DNA of 64,000 bases from Apophysomyces variabilis (lineage: Eukaryota > Mucoromycota > Mucoromycetes > Mucorales > Mucoraceae), in the NCBI GenBank assembly GCA_002749535.1, contig MZZL01000408.1, forward strand, positions 124,001 to 188,000. Reading direction: 5' to 3'. Shown here one piece after another: positions 48,114-59,415 of the stretch. Each line of letters begins with the position of its first letter. Position 1 is the stretch's first letter. The notes below the pieces were generated by a model that had not been told where the DNA came from, did no database searches, and saw only the letters and a list, made by a program, of their open reading frames with translations. Both the position numbers and the translations under genes were made by a program.

Positions 48114-48784
48114 CGAGAGGCAGAGGAAGCGGAAGCACAAACAACGTCTGTTGCTGATATATGAGATTCATTGATCTTACGCGGCATATCCATAGCTACA
48201 TGTCGAGATTGCGGTGCCCTTGGGCAAAAGACAAAGAGAAGTCGCGAATGCCCCTTGTTGAAAGCATATGGTACAAAAGAAGCAGATTGACCATTGTCAA
48301 AACCCTAATCGCATAATTTCTAACAGGGAAGAGAAAAGCCATTGATGACAACATTGAGACTAAGAGACAAAAGAAGCGCGGAAGAGACGAGCGCGATCAG
48401 CAAGAACAAAAATCCATCGACTTCTTCAGCGGTGTGTAGTTCTTGCGGGCACACGGGACACACAACAGCAAGATCGGTTCAACGTGAGAATCACGTTCCG
48501 ACTATCAAAGAAAAGTTCAAGAAACTTTTGCTTCCGGTAGCGAAACGTACACAAGGGTGGTCGCATTTGATTCAGTTGTTCGCGCCGAGCACCGCGACCA
48601 GTTGCACCGCAAGATTATTGAACTATGTAGCTTCGTTCGAGAAGTCGTTTGCCGAGTGCAGATCTTTGTAAACGGATACGTCATTAACGATGCTGAAACA
48701 GAGATTCCAGTTTACATATTCTCGCAAAATTTCTGGTACAGTGTCTGCCAGTTAGTAGCAGTTGTTGGCAAAAATTCTTTATAA
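48114..48784 (+). pseudogene. Fanzor-like N-terminal remnant
   Basis: Decayed sequence matching the N-terminal part of the Fanzor gene at 19-22 kb. Two zinc-knuckle-like motifs (CRDCGALGQKTKRSREC and CSSCGHTGH) are joined across a likely 55-nt intron (~48271-48327). Then comes the helical segment IIELCSFVREVVCRVQIFVN ... IFSQNFWYSVCQLVAVVGKN, which aligns with VVKHVRDITYAGSLLANFFF ... LCYRLFSLIAGKGK in the other copy. An in-frame TGA (~48162) and a frameshift between about 48550 and 48570 break it. It stops just before the right inverted repeat, and the nuclease half is missing altogether. Confidence 0.7.
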
Positions 48785-48962
48785 CTTTCATCTCCAAATC
48801 TTCAAACAATTTTGGGCGGAATCTTCAAACAATTTTGGATGAAATCTTCAAAAACTTTTGAATAAACCACTATTCGTTCCTTTTCAAAAGACAGTCACGG
48901 CAGTACTTTTTTTTTTCTTTCGAGCTACAAAGTAGCTCGTTCCTTTTTTGAGAAGTAGGATC

Positions 48963-50611
48963 ATGTCCAACAAGATCGAGAAGGTAAAAGGTGGTTCAAT
49001 CCTAACTATGGAGGACTAAATACAAGTGCCTTCTTTATTTAGCGTGAAAAGAGAAAGAGAGACGAGAAGGAGGCCGAGGTCAAGAAGGATCACAAGAAGA
49101 GCAAGAAAGAAAAGAAGGAGAAGAAAGAAAAGAAGGAGAAGAAGCAGAAGAAGGACAAGTCTAAGCAGATTGAAGAATCGACGCCAGTGGAAAGTTTGAA
49201 GCAGTCAGAAGATCCTAAGCCTGCTAAGAAATTGTTCTGTAACGACTTGTCCACTTACAAGTATGCCGAACATCCTTCGTTATCAGCTCTTCCCGAAAAC
49301 ACCATCACAGAGTATTATAAGAAACATACTGTGGATGTCCAAGGCGATCTCAAAGTGCGCCCTATCTTGGAATTTGAGTACACAAATCTTCCTGAGAACT
49401 TGATGGCTGTTTTCAAATCGTTCCAGAAACCTACTCCGATACAGGCCGCCACTTGGCCCATCACTCTTTCTGGACGCGACATTGTCGGTATTGCCGAAAC
49501 TGGATCTGGCAAGACCTATGCATTCACTATTCCCGGTCTTGTGCACATCGCTTCTCAATTGAAATCCGGTAACCGAAACAAAAAACCAAAGATGCTTGTT
49601 GTTTCCCCTACTCGTGAGCTGGCTATGCAAAGTGAAGAACAAGCATCCGCTGCAGGTAAAACCATCGGTGTCAAGACTGTCTGTCTCTACGGTGGTGTAC
49701 CCAAGGGTCCACAGCGTGATGCGATCGCCAATGGTGTGGATATCGTTGTGGCCACCCCTGGTCGGTTGATTGACTTGATCAATGAGAATGCCTGCGATAT
49801 AAGCGAAGTTTCCTTTTTGGTTCTGGATGAAGCCGATCGCATGTTGGATGATGGATTTGAAAAGGACATTCGAGCGATCATTGGATACACCCCTAAGTCG
49901 CGTCAGACGTTGATGTTTTCTGCTACCTGGCCAGAAAGCATTCGGAAGCTTGCGAGCGACTTCTTGAACAATCCTATGCGTGTGACGATCGGTTCTGCTG
50001 ATTTGGCAGCGTCGCAAAACGTCCGGCAGATTGTACAAGTCTTGGATGATCCTAGATCCAAGGAGAGAAAGCTTCTCGCTTTATTAAGTCAGATCCATAA
50101 ATCTCGAAAAAATCGTGTGCTGGTATTCTGTCTTTACAAGAAAGAAGCAGCACGCATCGAAAACGCATTGAGCAGAAACGGCTACAAGGTTGTTGGTATC
50201 CATGGTGACAAGAGCCAGGCTCAACGCTCAGAGGCTTTGGAGCAGTTCAAGAATGGAAGTTTACCGGTCATGGTCGCAACAGATGTGGCAGCTCGTGGTC
50301 TGGATATTCCTGATGTCGAATACGTCGTTAATCTTACCTTCCCATTAACTATCGAAGCCTACATTCATCGTATTGGTCGTACTGGCCGTGGAGGTAAGAA
50401 GGGTACAGCGTACACCTTCTTCACGGCTGAGGATAAATCTCACTCCGGTGAACTGATCAATGTTTTGAGACAAGCTAATATGGAAGTGCCCGATGACTTG
50501 CTACGTTTTGGCACCACGGTTAAGAAGAAGACGCATGGCGCCTATGGCGCGTTCTATAAGGATACCGCAGATGCTCCCAAGGCGACCAAGATTGTGTTCA
50601 GTGACGATTAG
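48963..50611 (+). CDS. DBP3: DEAD-box RNA helicase Dbp3
   Basis: About 529 aa; exons 48963-48983 (MSNKIEK) and 49043-50611. A Lys/Glu-rich N-terminal tail (KKEKKEKKEKK-type) and the TITEYYKKHTVDVQG lead-in match Dbp3. Helicase motifs in order: Q (FQKPTPIQAATWP), I (AETGSGKT), Ia (PTRELAMQ), Ib (TPGR), II (DEAD), III (SAT), IV (VLVFCLYK), V (ATDVAARGLDIPD) and VI (HRIGRTGRGG). In yeast Dbp3 is a nucleolar helicase for pre-rRNA processing and 60S assembly. It is a complete frame. It starts only about 80 bp after the direct repeat that bounds the 46.6-48.9 kb element, so the element lies in its promoter. Confidence 0.93.
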
Positions 50612-50924
50612 ACTTATTTAAATGTTTTCCTCTTTTTCTTTGTATTGTTCTGTCCTACTTCTCCATCATCTTCGTTTTTCATTTTCTGTATGTTGAAAAT
50701 ATTTTGCATTTGTATTGATAATGTTCCTACACGCATAAAAACACGCAATACGCACGCATGCACATGATTTGATACTCTTCCTACATCGCAAAATAGAAAG
50801 CAAAAAAAAAAGAGGAAAAAAAGCTGCATCCTTGACTTCCCGAATTATTTTTTGTTGTGGGTGGACAAAGGGAAGTCTAGCAAGAAAGAAGAAAAAGAAT
50901 GGGAAATAGAAGAAGGTGAAATTT
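50612..50924. other. Intergenic between convergent DBP3 and TUP1
   Basis: AT-rich shared 3' region; nothing else seen. Confidence 0.5.
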
Positions 50925-53354
50925 TTACAGTTGTTCATAACTCCAGATCCTCGCGCGGTTGTCACCTGAACCGGTTGCAAAAAGTGGTCGTCCATTAGGA
51001 CTGATGGCGACCGAAATAACTGAAAGACCGACATCAGCTTAGTTAAGGTTCATTGCTTGCTCTATTAACCTACCGGAGTTTTTATGTCCCTGAAGCATAA
51101 ACTGAGTTTGGCCTGTGCGTGGATCCCAGAACTGAACACCACGATCTTTTGAACCGGACACAACCCAGTTACCATCAGGTGTGCAAGCAACTGATAGTAC
51201 AAAGTCCTATTAACGCAAAATATGGAGTTACACCGCCTTTTCATTGTATTGTTTCTTTCTTTTACCTTGTGTCCAGTAAAAGTCATTTTGCAGGGTCCTT
51301 TTGATCGATCTCGTTCAGCCCCATACCCTCGTCCTTCATTTGTACCAAGCTGCCATAACTTTAAAGTCTTATCCAAACTACCACTAACTAACGTTTTGCC
51401 ATCAGGCATGAAAGCTACCGAATAAACGCTATCCTTATGGCCTTCCAGTCGTTCGAGAAGAACACCTGAATGAGCGTCCCATACTCGCACCATCTTATCG
51501 AGACTTCCCGCTGCGACAAATCGGCCATCTGGCGAAATAGCCACGCTAGTCACGCCTGGGTCTTTCTGTTCCATGTCCTTAATTCGAAGTGTGTGGAGAC
51601 ACTGTCCATCAATCATGCTCCATATCCGTGCCGTGCGATCGCCTGATCCCGAAACAATGATTCGCCCATCACGGCTAAAATCGAGAGAGTAGATATCTTG
51701 TTCGTGCCCACTCAAAATGTTGCGAATACGGTTCTTTGCGATATCCCAAATCTAACAGAGATAACCATGTTAGTTTCAGCCTGTAGCAAATCTTTAAAGC
51801 CAAGCGTACTCTGATCTGCTTGTCCTCTGCACCAGTGGCAAGGTACATGCCATCAGGACTGAAACAAACGGAACGAATGTACAGATCCCCATCGTTGGGT
51901 ACATTCTCGTCTTGAAGCACACTTTATCAAATGGTGTTAGCAAGAAAACATTTCTTTAGTCCGGTATTTTACCAGATTCTTTGAGCAGTTGCTACGTCAT
52001 AAATGAACGTGGATCGGTTGCATCCTGCAGCTAAGTAGCGTCCATCAGCGCTAAATTTGACACAGCAAACAACGCTTGCATGGTCAAGAGAATGTAGCAA
52101 TTCAACGTTGAGTTGACGACTTGTCTTTGGGTTAAACCTAAAGTAGAAACGTCGTAAGACTTGTGGAAGATACCAACAAGACAGCATACAGTGCAAACCA
52201 GTCATGTCCTTCAATTTTCATGTTCGGTGGCACACTTTCCGGATCAACGTCTGCTAGTCCTCCGGGAGCTGTTGATCCAAGTGTTTTGCTGGTCATCGGA
52301 CGGTTTTGTGGTATGATCTGACTGCCAGGGGGAGGCACCAAATTAGGAGTGGATCCGGATTTACGTTTCGCGTTTGCCGCATCGCTAGGTAACTGTGCAG
52401 ATTGTGACGACGGAGTACCTGGACCTCCCACACGAGGAGGATATCCGTAACCTTAAGTATTAGGGTAAGAGATCAAGTCAGGACTCATCTTCCTAATTAA
52501 TAACCACTGCCCCAGTGATTGATCTCCTGTGTCTACCTCTAATCAGACGCAGGAGATTTGGGGCCCTTCTACGTAAATATTTCCATACATACCATGACCA
52601 CTAGGAAGACCTGTATAAATAAAATCATGTTAGTCATGTCAAAGAGATCCATTGTACCATCCATACCTTGGGGAGGTGCAGTCGGTGCCCCGGATCCATT
52701 CACATAGCCACTTGGTGGGCCATGTTGGGCAGAAGATGGGTATCCTGAATGTTGATTTTCACCCATTTGAGGCGGTGCGACAAGTCCGGGAGGTTGATTG
52801 TTTCCATGCGCATTCATAATACCACCAAAATAGTTGGAAGCAGGGCCAATATTCGGTGGTGTTGGTTGCTGTTGTTGCTGCTGTTGTTGTTGTTGTTGTT
52901 GTGCCTGTTGTGATGGGTGTATTCCTCCAGGTACGGAACCTGGCATAGTGGGATGACCTGCACGCGCCTGGGCTTGCTCAAGCTGTTGACGAAGCCTGGC
53001 AATCTCGTCTTCATACCTAGCAAATCACATATATCTCAATATAGCTCGTGGATTTGTCAAAGAATAATAACGTACTGCTTCTTCAGGGCCTGCTGAGATC
53101 GTTCCAGTTCGATGATACTTTGCTGGAAATTATTCATTTCTTGTATCTGAGAGTTCACTGGTGTATTGACAACAGAGTTATAATGTATCCAATCAAGGGC
53201 CGGGCTTACTTTTATGTTCGTAGTCATCTCTTTGGCTTTTGCAAACATAAGCTTCCTGAGCAAGCTGATCGAATTCCGCTTTGATACTATCCAGCATCTC
53301 GACGATGCGACTTTGCGGGGCAGGCACCATAGGTCGGTGGTTATAGACAGACAT
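50925..53354 (-). CDS. TUP1: Tup1 general transcriptional co-repressor
   Basis: About 615 aa; ten exons (minus): 53354-53210, 53157-53076, 53016-52667, 52610-52593, 52451-52190, 52137-51973, 51921-51810, 51751-51266, 51206-51074, 51019-50925; every phase fits. The Tup_N tetramerisation helix spans ~10-100 ([20 protein letters not shown] ... [20 protein letters not shown]). Next comes a Gln/Pro/Gly-rich region with a polyQ run of about 12, then the GHDWFALFNPK lead-in and seven WD40 blades, for example [60 protein letters not shown] and [20 protein letters not shown], ending RIWSYEQL. It acts with Ssn6/Cyc8 as a nuclear co-repressor. The 18-nt exon 52610-52593 is unusually small. Confidence 0.94.
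52865..52903 (-). repeat. CAA/CAG microsatellite coding polyglutamine in Tup1
   Basis: A run of (CAA/CAG)n read on the minus strand codes for about 12 Gln between the N-terminal helix and the WD40 domain. Length variation here would be in frame. Confidence 0.85.
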
Positions 53355-54283
53355 GGCGTTATTGCTAGAAAACTTTCAATAGCCAGTAAACGCGAAATTG
53401 GTACTTGTACCTTTCAATGGATGGGCGAGCCAGTCACCAAAGTAAATCGGATGGATGGTTGGAGAGCTTAGGATGACCAGAAACAAAGCAAATGGCAGCA
53501 TCCAACGATGTGACGTTGGGACTTTTTGATTCCCCGACTCCGGATGCAGATGTTTTGTTTGCGCCGCCTGAACATGTGTTTTGCATTGGCAATGGTTATG
53601 CCTATTTTGTCCGGTGCAAATTAGGGTTCCGCAGCAGTAAACTCGCGGATGGCTTTGCAAACCTTCTCCCAAAGAAGTTCGCTTTTACTCATCCAGCAAC
53701 AGGCCGTTCTAATGGGGATGACGAAAGATATTTTAAGTGTTATTTTCTTTATTTGGACTGTATTCCTTTTTTGATCCATCCGCTGTCAACCTTATTATAC
53801 TCATCCAGGAGATTCTAAGAACATCCCGGAATAAACCCCTCTTTATCCTCGAGGCCAATTGGTAGGCTTGGTGATTAAACCTTGATCCACATTGGGGCAC
53901 TCATTCTATTCAATTATCCATTTACACCTATATACTCTTGGTTTTTTTGCTTCTCTGAGTGTGTTTAATATCACTTTCTCTCTTCTATTCGTTTTTTTCT
54001 TCTGTTTTTTTTTTCTTTGAACCAGCGGGTACACAAGGGATCTATACTAAATACCTTATTACATCACGTAATACCATATTCATCAACACTGTTCACGCCT
54101 AGACTTTCTAACTGTAATGCTTTCAAAAGGTAGAATAGTCAAGGCAGATTGTTCTTAGTACGATTGGCATTAACAAAGGATCGGCATACCAAACAATTTT
54201 CTGATGAACAGGCGGAAACTCCGATACTTTCAGTTTTTGATTTGGGTCTGTAGCACATCCTCCGCAAGCATGTTTAAATAAAA
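53355..54283. other. Upstream region of TUP1, no supported gene
   Basis: A plus-strand frame at 53492-53818 (108 codons) has no recognisable domain and lies in the TUP1 promoter. T-rich tracts occur at 53940-54020. Confidence 0.4.
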
Positions 54284-54893
54284 ATGAAGGAGACTACTTC
54301 TGGTCAGAGAGCTATACTTATTGCCGCAGAAATTCACCGCGACCTACCACAGATTCTGTCGCAAGATGTGCCTAAGAAATCTCAGCAGCCTTTCGATGCC
54401 CCGTCCTGTCTCTCGATTCAGTAACATGAGCATTTGCTTCCGTTGCTTCAGTACACTAAACCTTGACTGAATGGATTCTTGAGGCTGACAACGAATAACT
54501 CATGGATTGAGATACTCGATACCTGCTATAAATATGCCGAATCATTCCGCAAAGTTTCCCGGGCGTGCAGAAGACGGCCCAAACCAAGAAAGCGTGGATC
54601 ATCAAATACGGCAACAACGCCATCCAACTCTTGGACTCTACAAAACGGGCAATATCAAGAACTCGGTGATCCGATCAAGAAATACCTATTGAATTGGTCA
54701 AGACAGTCGGTGCAAACGTACTGGCGTTCCTCGATGATATCTCTTGGAAGACGCGTAATGTTTACAGTTACCTGTTTGAACAGACCATGCTATCATGGAG
54801 AGGAAAAAAACTAACTTTTTGTCATGTTGGACATACGACTGGGAACACCGAGCATCTGGATTTTGCAAGGCACCGATCAATCCACACCTGACC
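54284..54893 (+). pseudogene. Possible decayed coding sequence, unidentified
   Basis: Protein-like segments lie in shifting frames: MKETTSGQRAILIAAEIHRD from the ATG at 54284, then KKAWIIKYGNNAIQLLDSTK, then VGANVLAFLDDISWKTRNVY. They are split by stops and frame changes and no splice pattern joins all of them. I do not recognise the family. It looks like a remnant of an amphipathic-helix protein; it could also be two short exons of an unrecognised gene. Confidence 0.3.
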
Positions 54894-54985
54894 GTGGGAG
54901 AGTTGAGACTAAGCGTTTGCGGATTTGACATACATATATTACTTTTCCTCAACTCTTTTTACCCACGATACAGCTCACTTCAGAC

Positions 54986-56365
54986 ATGCTTCGCTTCATT
55001 CCGGCATCACCATTCCGCCTCGCAGCACAATTATCTGCAGTCAAAACTTGTACGAAGGTGAACGATACATAAACGCTTTCTAGAGTTCGTCGCTTGCTGA
55101 AACCAGATCTTCCTGTATTTCCTTTCCTGAAGCCTTTGAGGGTCATCCCAAGGCAACTTTATTCTACTACCAATGAGTTTGTCAAGATCGTCGAAGTTGG
55201 ACCACGCGATGGTCTACAAAACGAGAAACAGGTCATTCCTACACCGGTCAAAGTTCAATTGATCGAGCGACTGGCAGAAGCAGGTCTGCCGGTAGTGGAA
55301 GCGACCAGCTTTGTAAGCCCAAAATGGGTTCCTCAGGTAAGAAAAAGAAAAAAAAGGCAAGCCGAATGCATTCCATACTAAACCTGGTTATCTGGATTGG
55401 GTTAAAAGATGGGTGACAACCGGGAGGTCTATACGACTATCAATAAGAAACCAGGCGTGTATTACCCTGTCCTGACCCCTAACCTCAAAGGTCTGGAAGG
55501 CGCTGTGGCTGTTGGCGCACACGAAGTGGCTGTCTTCACTGCTGTAACAGAATCCTTTAATATGAAGAACACCAATTGCTCTACAAAAGAGTCTCTCAAT
55601 AGAGTCTCGCAGGTGGTACAAAAAGCTTTGGATCAAAATCTTCGCGTGCGAGGGTAAAATAAGCACAAGAAAAAAAAAGGCTTAGGGATAGTTTACCGAA
55701 CAAGTTTTTGCTAATCAACTTTTCTTTTTAGCTATCTCTCTTGCGTTTTAGGATGCCCTTACGAGGGTAAAGTCGCTCCAGAAAAGGTTGGTGAGATGGC
55801 ACAAAAGTTGTATGACATGGGATGCTACGAAATCAGTCTCGGTGACACTATTGGCGTGGGCACTCCTGGAACGATGGCTACTATGTTAGAACATGTGCTC
55901 AAGACTGTTCCAGCTCATGCTGTGGCTGTTCATTGTCATGATACTTATGGACAGGCACTAGCTAACATTCTGAAAGCTTTAGAGGTAACAGTGAAAGCAG
56001 AAATCGGCAGGAAAGGGTCACTGACGGTTGAGATAGTACGGCATCCGCGTAGTAGACAGTTCAGTTGCTGGACTTGGTAAGTTGCCGTTTGTTGCAGCAA
56101 CGAATGCCTGATCATCAAATTGTTCCTTTTCCCTTTTACAGGTGGCTGTCCGTTTGCTCCTGGAGCCAAAGGAAATGTGGCTACGGAGGATGTTGTATAC
56201 ATGTTGCAAGGCTTGGGATTCAAAACCAACGTTGATCTAGACAAGCTTGTGGATATTGGACGCTGGATTTCGGAGGAATTAGGACGGGAGACGAACTCGC
56301 GAGCTGGTGCAGCTTTACTATCTGTGCGCCAGCGAAAGTTGAAGGGGAAAGAATCGAAGCTATAG
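54986..56365 (+). CDS. Hydroxymethylglutaryl-CoA lyase (mitochondrial)
   Basis: Cleaves HMG-CoA to acetyl-CoA and acetoacetate in leucine breakdown. Firm exons: about 55086-55336, 55409-55653, 55732-55984, 56037-56076, 56142-56365. Signature motifs: [64 protein letters not shown] (metal-binding His pair), [20 protein letters not shown] (catalytic Cys signature) and [12 protein letters not shown]. The 5' end is tentative. The core frame lacks its own ATG; one at 54986 ([20 protein letters not shown]) is in the same frame but needs an unusually short 36-nt intron (55050-55085) to skip a stop. The Arg-rich leader (FRRLLKPDL ... [10 protein letters not shown]) fits a mitochondrial presequence. 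The lyase core itself is certain. Confidence 0.88.
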
Positions 56366-57068
56366 AACAGATGGTGACGTTTCAGGTTGGGAGATTTCAT
56401 CCAGTCGGTTAAGAACATTTTATTTTTGCAAATTGGGCTGCTTTGATAGTAATGCTAGACAGTACTGGATATTTCAATTCAAACAGGAAGATCAAACAGA
56501 TTTCATACGTTTCGATTGACTTTTACTATGTGTTATTTTAATGCAGCAGATGAACATATATCAAGGAAGGACTTCATTAAGGTTCTATAGGAATAACTAT
56601 AGTATGCCACCCTTTAAGCTCTGACGTCAAAGAAAGGAGGGTCTTTTGATGTAGTTAGTTCTATTTCTCTTATTCATCGTCTGCATCTCCAACGCTAGAC
56701 GCCGATACAGGGCGGTGAACATTTGATCGGACTTTAGTCCTTTCATTGATTTTACAGAAAGTAGCGTCATACAGAAAAGCATGGCAATTTTGCAGTCTCG
56801 GTTTACCGGATTTGATATAACTTAAAACGGCTATTTATTGGTGATCAAGAACACGGATGGAGACCAATAAGATTTGCAAAGTTTCCTTGTATACTACAAT
56901 TGAGCATCTTTAAAGAAGAAAAACTGCCTCCAGTGAAGCTGGTGAGAGATAACCATGCAGATTTTTGCGAACGTGAAGGTCCAGAAATAACATCGGATTT
57001 TATATTAGTGTGATGAGACTATTACTTTAACTAGGTATATTAAGACAAAAAAAGTATGGTGCAAATGA
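56366..57068. other. Intergenic between convergent genes
   Basis: About 700 bp, AT-rich, shared 3' region of the HMG-CoA lyase and SCS7 genes. Nothing else supported. Confidence 0.5.
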
Positions 57069-58236
57069 TTAATATTTGTAAGACAAGCCAGTACCAAAGA
57101 TATTGTCCCAAAATTTGGAAGTGATCCCATATGCCGCTTCAAAATCCTTGTAATGATGTGCTAAATGAAACTTTTTCATCTCACGGAAATGAGCACCCCA
57201 TACTTTGGCATGGTGAACGTAATAATGAGTCATATCATACAGGATATAGCCAAAAATGCCCCCGGCAATCACAGCATGAGCCATCATAGGAGGAAAAAGT
57301 ATATGCGCCAAATTGATCCAAGGATAAGCAAGAATAATAAATAGTGCTGGTGGAACGACCAAACGCATCCTATACATCCCAAAAAAAAATTTAGTCTCCT
57401 AACAGAAACAGGAATAGACGTGCCAGATTCTGTTTTCTCAATGTGCTTTTTTACCTGTCCATGGGTAGATAATGATGGAAACCATGTAACGTGAAATGGA
57501 CCACGAAGGCGAATTGACAGTTAGGTAACCAGTCATCAAAATGGAACAAAAATCGATGCAGGCCATATTCCAGCAAGGTCCATATGAAGATACCGAGCAC
57601 AAACAAGGCTGCGGTGAACCATGGCATACCGTATCCGAGAGATTGATAGATCTGATAACCGACGTAAGGCAGCCAGGTAAGAGGAACTACGTACCAAGCT
57701 GTCTTTGTCAAAGGTTCCAGCAAGGGGTGGCCAAAGAAGATGGCAGGTGTGGGGAGATACCGAGGTTTGTGAACTTGTTCTAAGTAGAACTCCTTGGTAT
57801 AACTGGCTCTCATGATCTGAGGTACCAGCGGTCTTCGGAGATCCAGGAATTCGTAGGTTTTCATGTCAGCCCGAACATCAGTCTCTTTAGGAATGAAATC
57901 TTCTTCGACAAAAGTTTTGTATTCTTCTTCCTTCTCCAGCAAATCCACTCTGCGGCGATGCAAGCGAGCGCGTTCGCCTTCAAACCGGCTGGTATATTCG
58001 CCAATTTCATATTCCTGCAAAATTTCATATGCTACTTCGGAATGCTCGTGTTCAAGCACGTCGCTCATCACTTCGGTAATGTCCTTGCCACCGTACTTGA
58101 GAATGAGATCATCCCCACCAGGATGGTCAGGCATGAACTCCGTAATGTCATAGACCTTGTCTTTGTAAATGACCCAACAGTCTCCCCGTTTATTATGTGC
58201 TTGTACTTGTGCCAGGGAATAGGTTCTGACAGCCAT
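57069..58236 (-). CDS. SCS7: Fatty acid/ceramide 2-hydroxylase (Scs7/FA2H)
   Basis: About 360 aa; exons (minus) 58236-57455 and 57369-57069. An N-terminal cytochrome b5 domain (~1-85) carries the haem motif EFMPDHPGGDDLI. The membrane hydroxylase domain (~165-355) has the histidine boxes of the family: HRFLFH, HFTLHGFHHYLPMD, HYYVHH and FHLAHHYKDFEAAYG, which bind the di-iron centre. Hydrophobic segments lie between them (MPWFTAALFVLGIFIWTLLE; HAVIAGGIFGYILYDM). Scs7 hydroxylates the alpha carbon of very-long-chain acyl groups in sphingolipids at the ER. Start chosen at MAVRTYSLAQ, just before the b5 fold. Length matches the family. Confidence 0.93.
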
Positions 58237-59415
58237 TTTTCTGTTACACCAAAGAATAAGGGACAAGGGGAGGAGAAAGGCTATTCAAAAGCCGAAATGG
58301 CAAAGTAGACGAACGCGAAAAAATCAGCCCACTCTATCTGATCCACACAACATCGGCAGAGCGAGCTAGTCACATCCAATCCATGGCCGGATTCAGGTCG
58401 TTCTTAATAACTCACTAAAGCCCTACCCTGACCATGGGTGTGGACACCCACAGTGCATTCATGTCGAAAAGTAAAATACGAGAGAATTTTCCCACAGTAA
58501 TACCCCCAATTGCCTGCACAGACCTACTAAAGCATAATAATTGCACATGTATGCATATGCTGCAAACTCGTGTAGCAACGAACGAAGGTCAAACAATCTT
58601 CCATGTCCCTCCATTTGTAGACTGTAAATGGAGTTCAGCTGCTTAGAAAAAAAGCCACATCCATTTTCCTTTTATGCTGGAATGCATATAGTTTCAAACT
58701 ACCGAACACGTTGTCTCTCAAAAGATATTTATCCTGCAAGCCATTCTTGTGCATGTTTTCCACAATCCGTTTGAGTCATTTATTTTTGTGGCCGACCTAC
58801 TTAGAAAGCCATAGATACGTATAGGTCTTCGCAAGAAGCAACATTACCACACGAATTTATTACCCTTCAATGCGACTGCAGTTAAGAGCCTGGTGTTACT
58901 TCTTCGTTGTCCGAGGAAGGCTACGGCAGCCTTTCGTAGGCGAGAACTTTATTTGCTGTGTACATTGAGATGCCGATGTACTTTAGTGTCTCGCGATGCC
59001 TCTGATAACTTTGGCAATGTAAATGCATGAAACGGGATTTTATCTGCACTGAAGAGCTGCGTCATAGTCCGTATGATATACGTATCTCTATGTGGAAATA
59101 GAGGATATTGACGTATTTCTAGCTAATCAGACCGTCACCAAGAACTGCTCTATGCATTTGTATGATAAACAGCCTTTAGTTAGACAACCTTTTCAACATC
59201 GCTTGTATAGAAGCTGTTCTAATAGCACTTCCAAATCTGGTATATACAACCGTCAATTAAGGTCAATGTCTTATCCTGTGACATCCATTGGCGAGGAAGT
59301 CATGATACAGCAATAGCAACGTTGTATGGATGCGATAAAGAAAGGTGTTTATGTAAATTTTGAAAGCATATGTATTGTTTTACTCGCTACCAGTCTTGAC
59401 TGTGATGATCCATAC
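58237..59415. other. Intergenic region
   Basis: About 1.2 kb upstream of SCS7 and downstream of the Tudor-SN gene. Two short plus-strand frames (58434-58646, 59092-59316) show no family and are not supported. Confidence 0.4.

Larger units (their letters stand above)
46588..48883. mobile_element. 2.3-kb element with inverted ends, carrying a Fanzor remnant
   Basis: An inverted repeat of about 39 nt (36 matching) links 46605-46643 (AAAAGTTTTTGAAGATT...) and 48821-48859. The right end has three tandem variants of TCTTCAAACAATTTTGG. A 16-nt direct repeat, CACTATTCGTTCCTTT, lies outside at 46588-46603 and 48868-48883; similarity continues for a few bases. It may be a long target-site duplication or part of the element. 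Inside are AT-rich DNA, a 138-codon minus frame and the decayed Fanzor N-terminus. No transposase was recognised, so it is probably non-autonomous. Confidence 0.62.

Noticed and set aside
46588..48883. LTR retrotransposon
   Set aside because: The outer direct repeat is only about 16-22 nt and no gag/pol-type frame was seen; the ends are inverted.
49283..50038. 251-codon minus-strand ORF opposite DBP3
   Set aside because: It lies antisense to an unambiguous DEAD-box helicase and its translation shows no domain.
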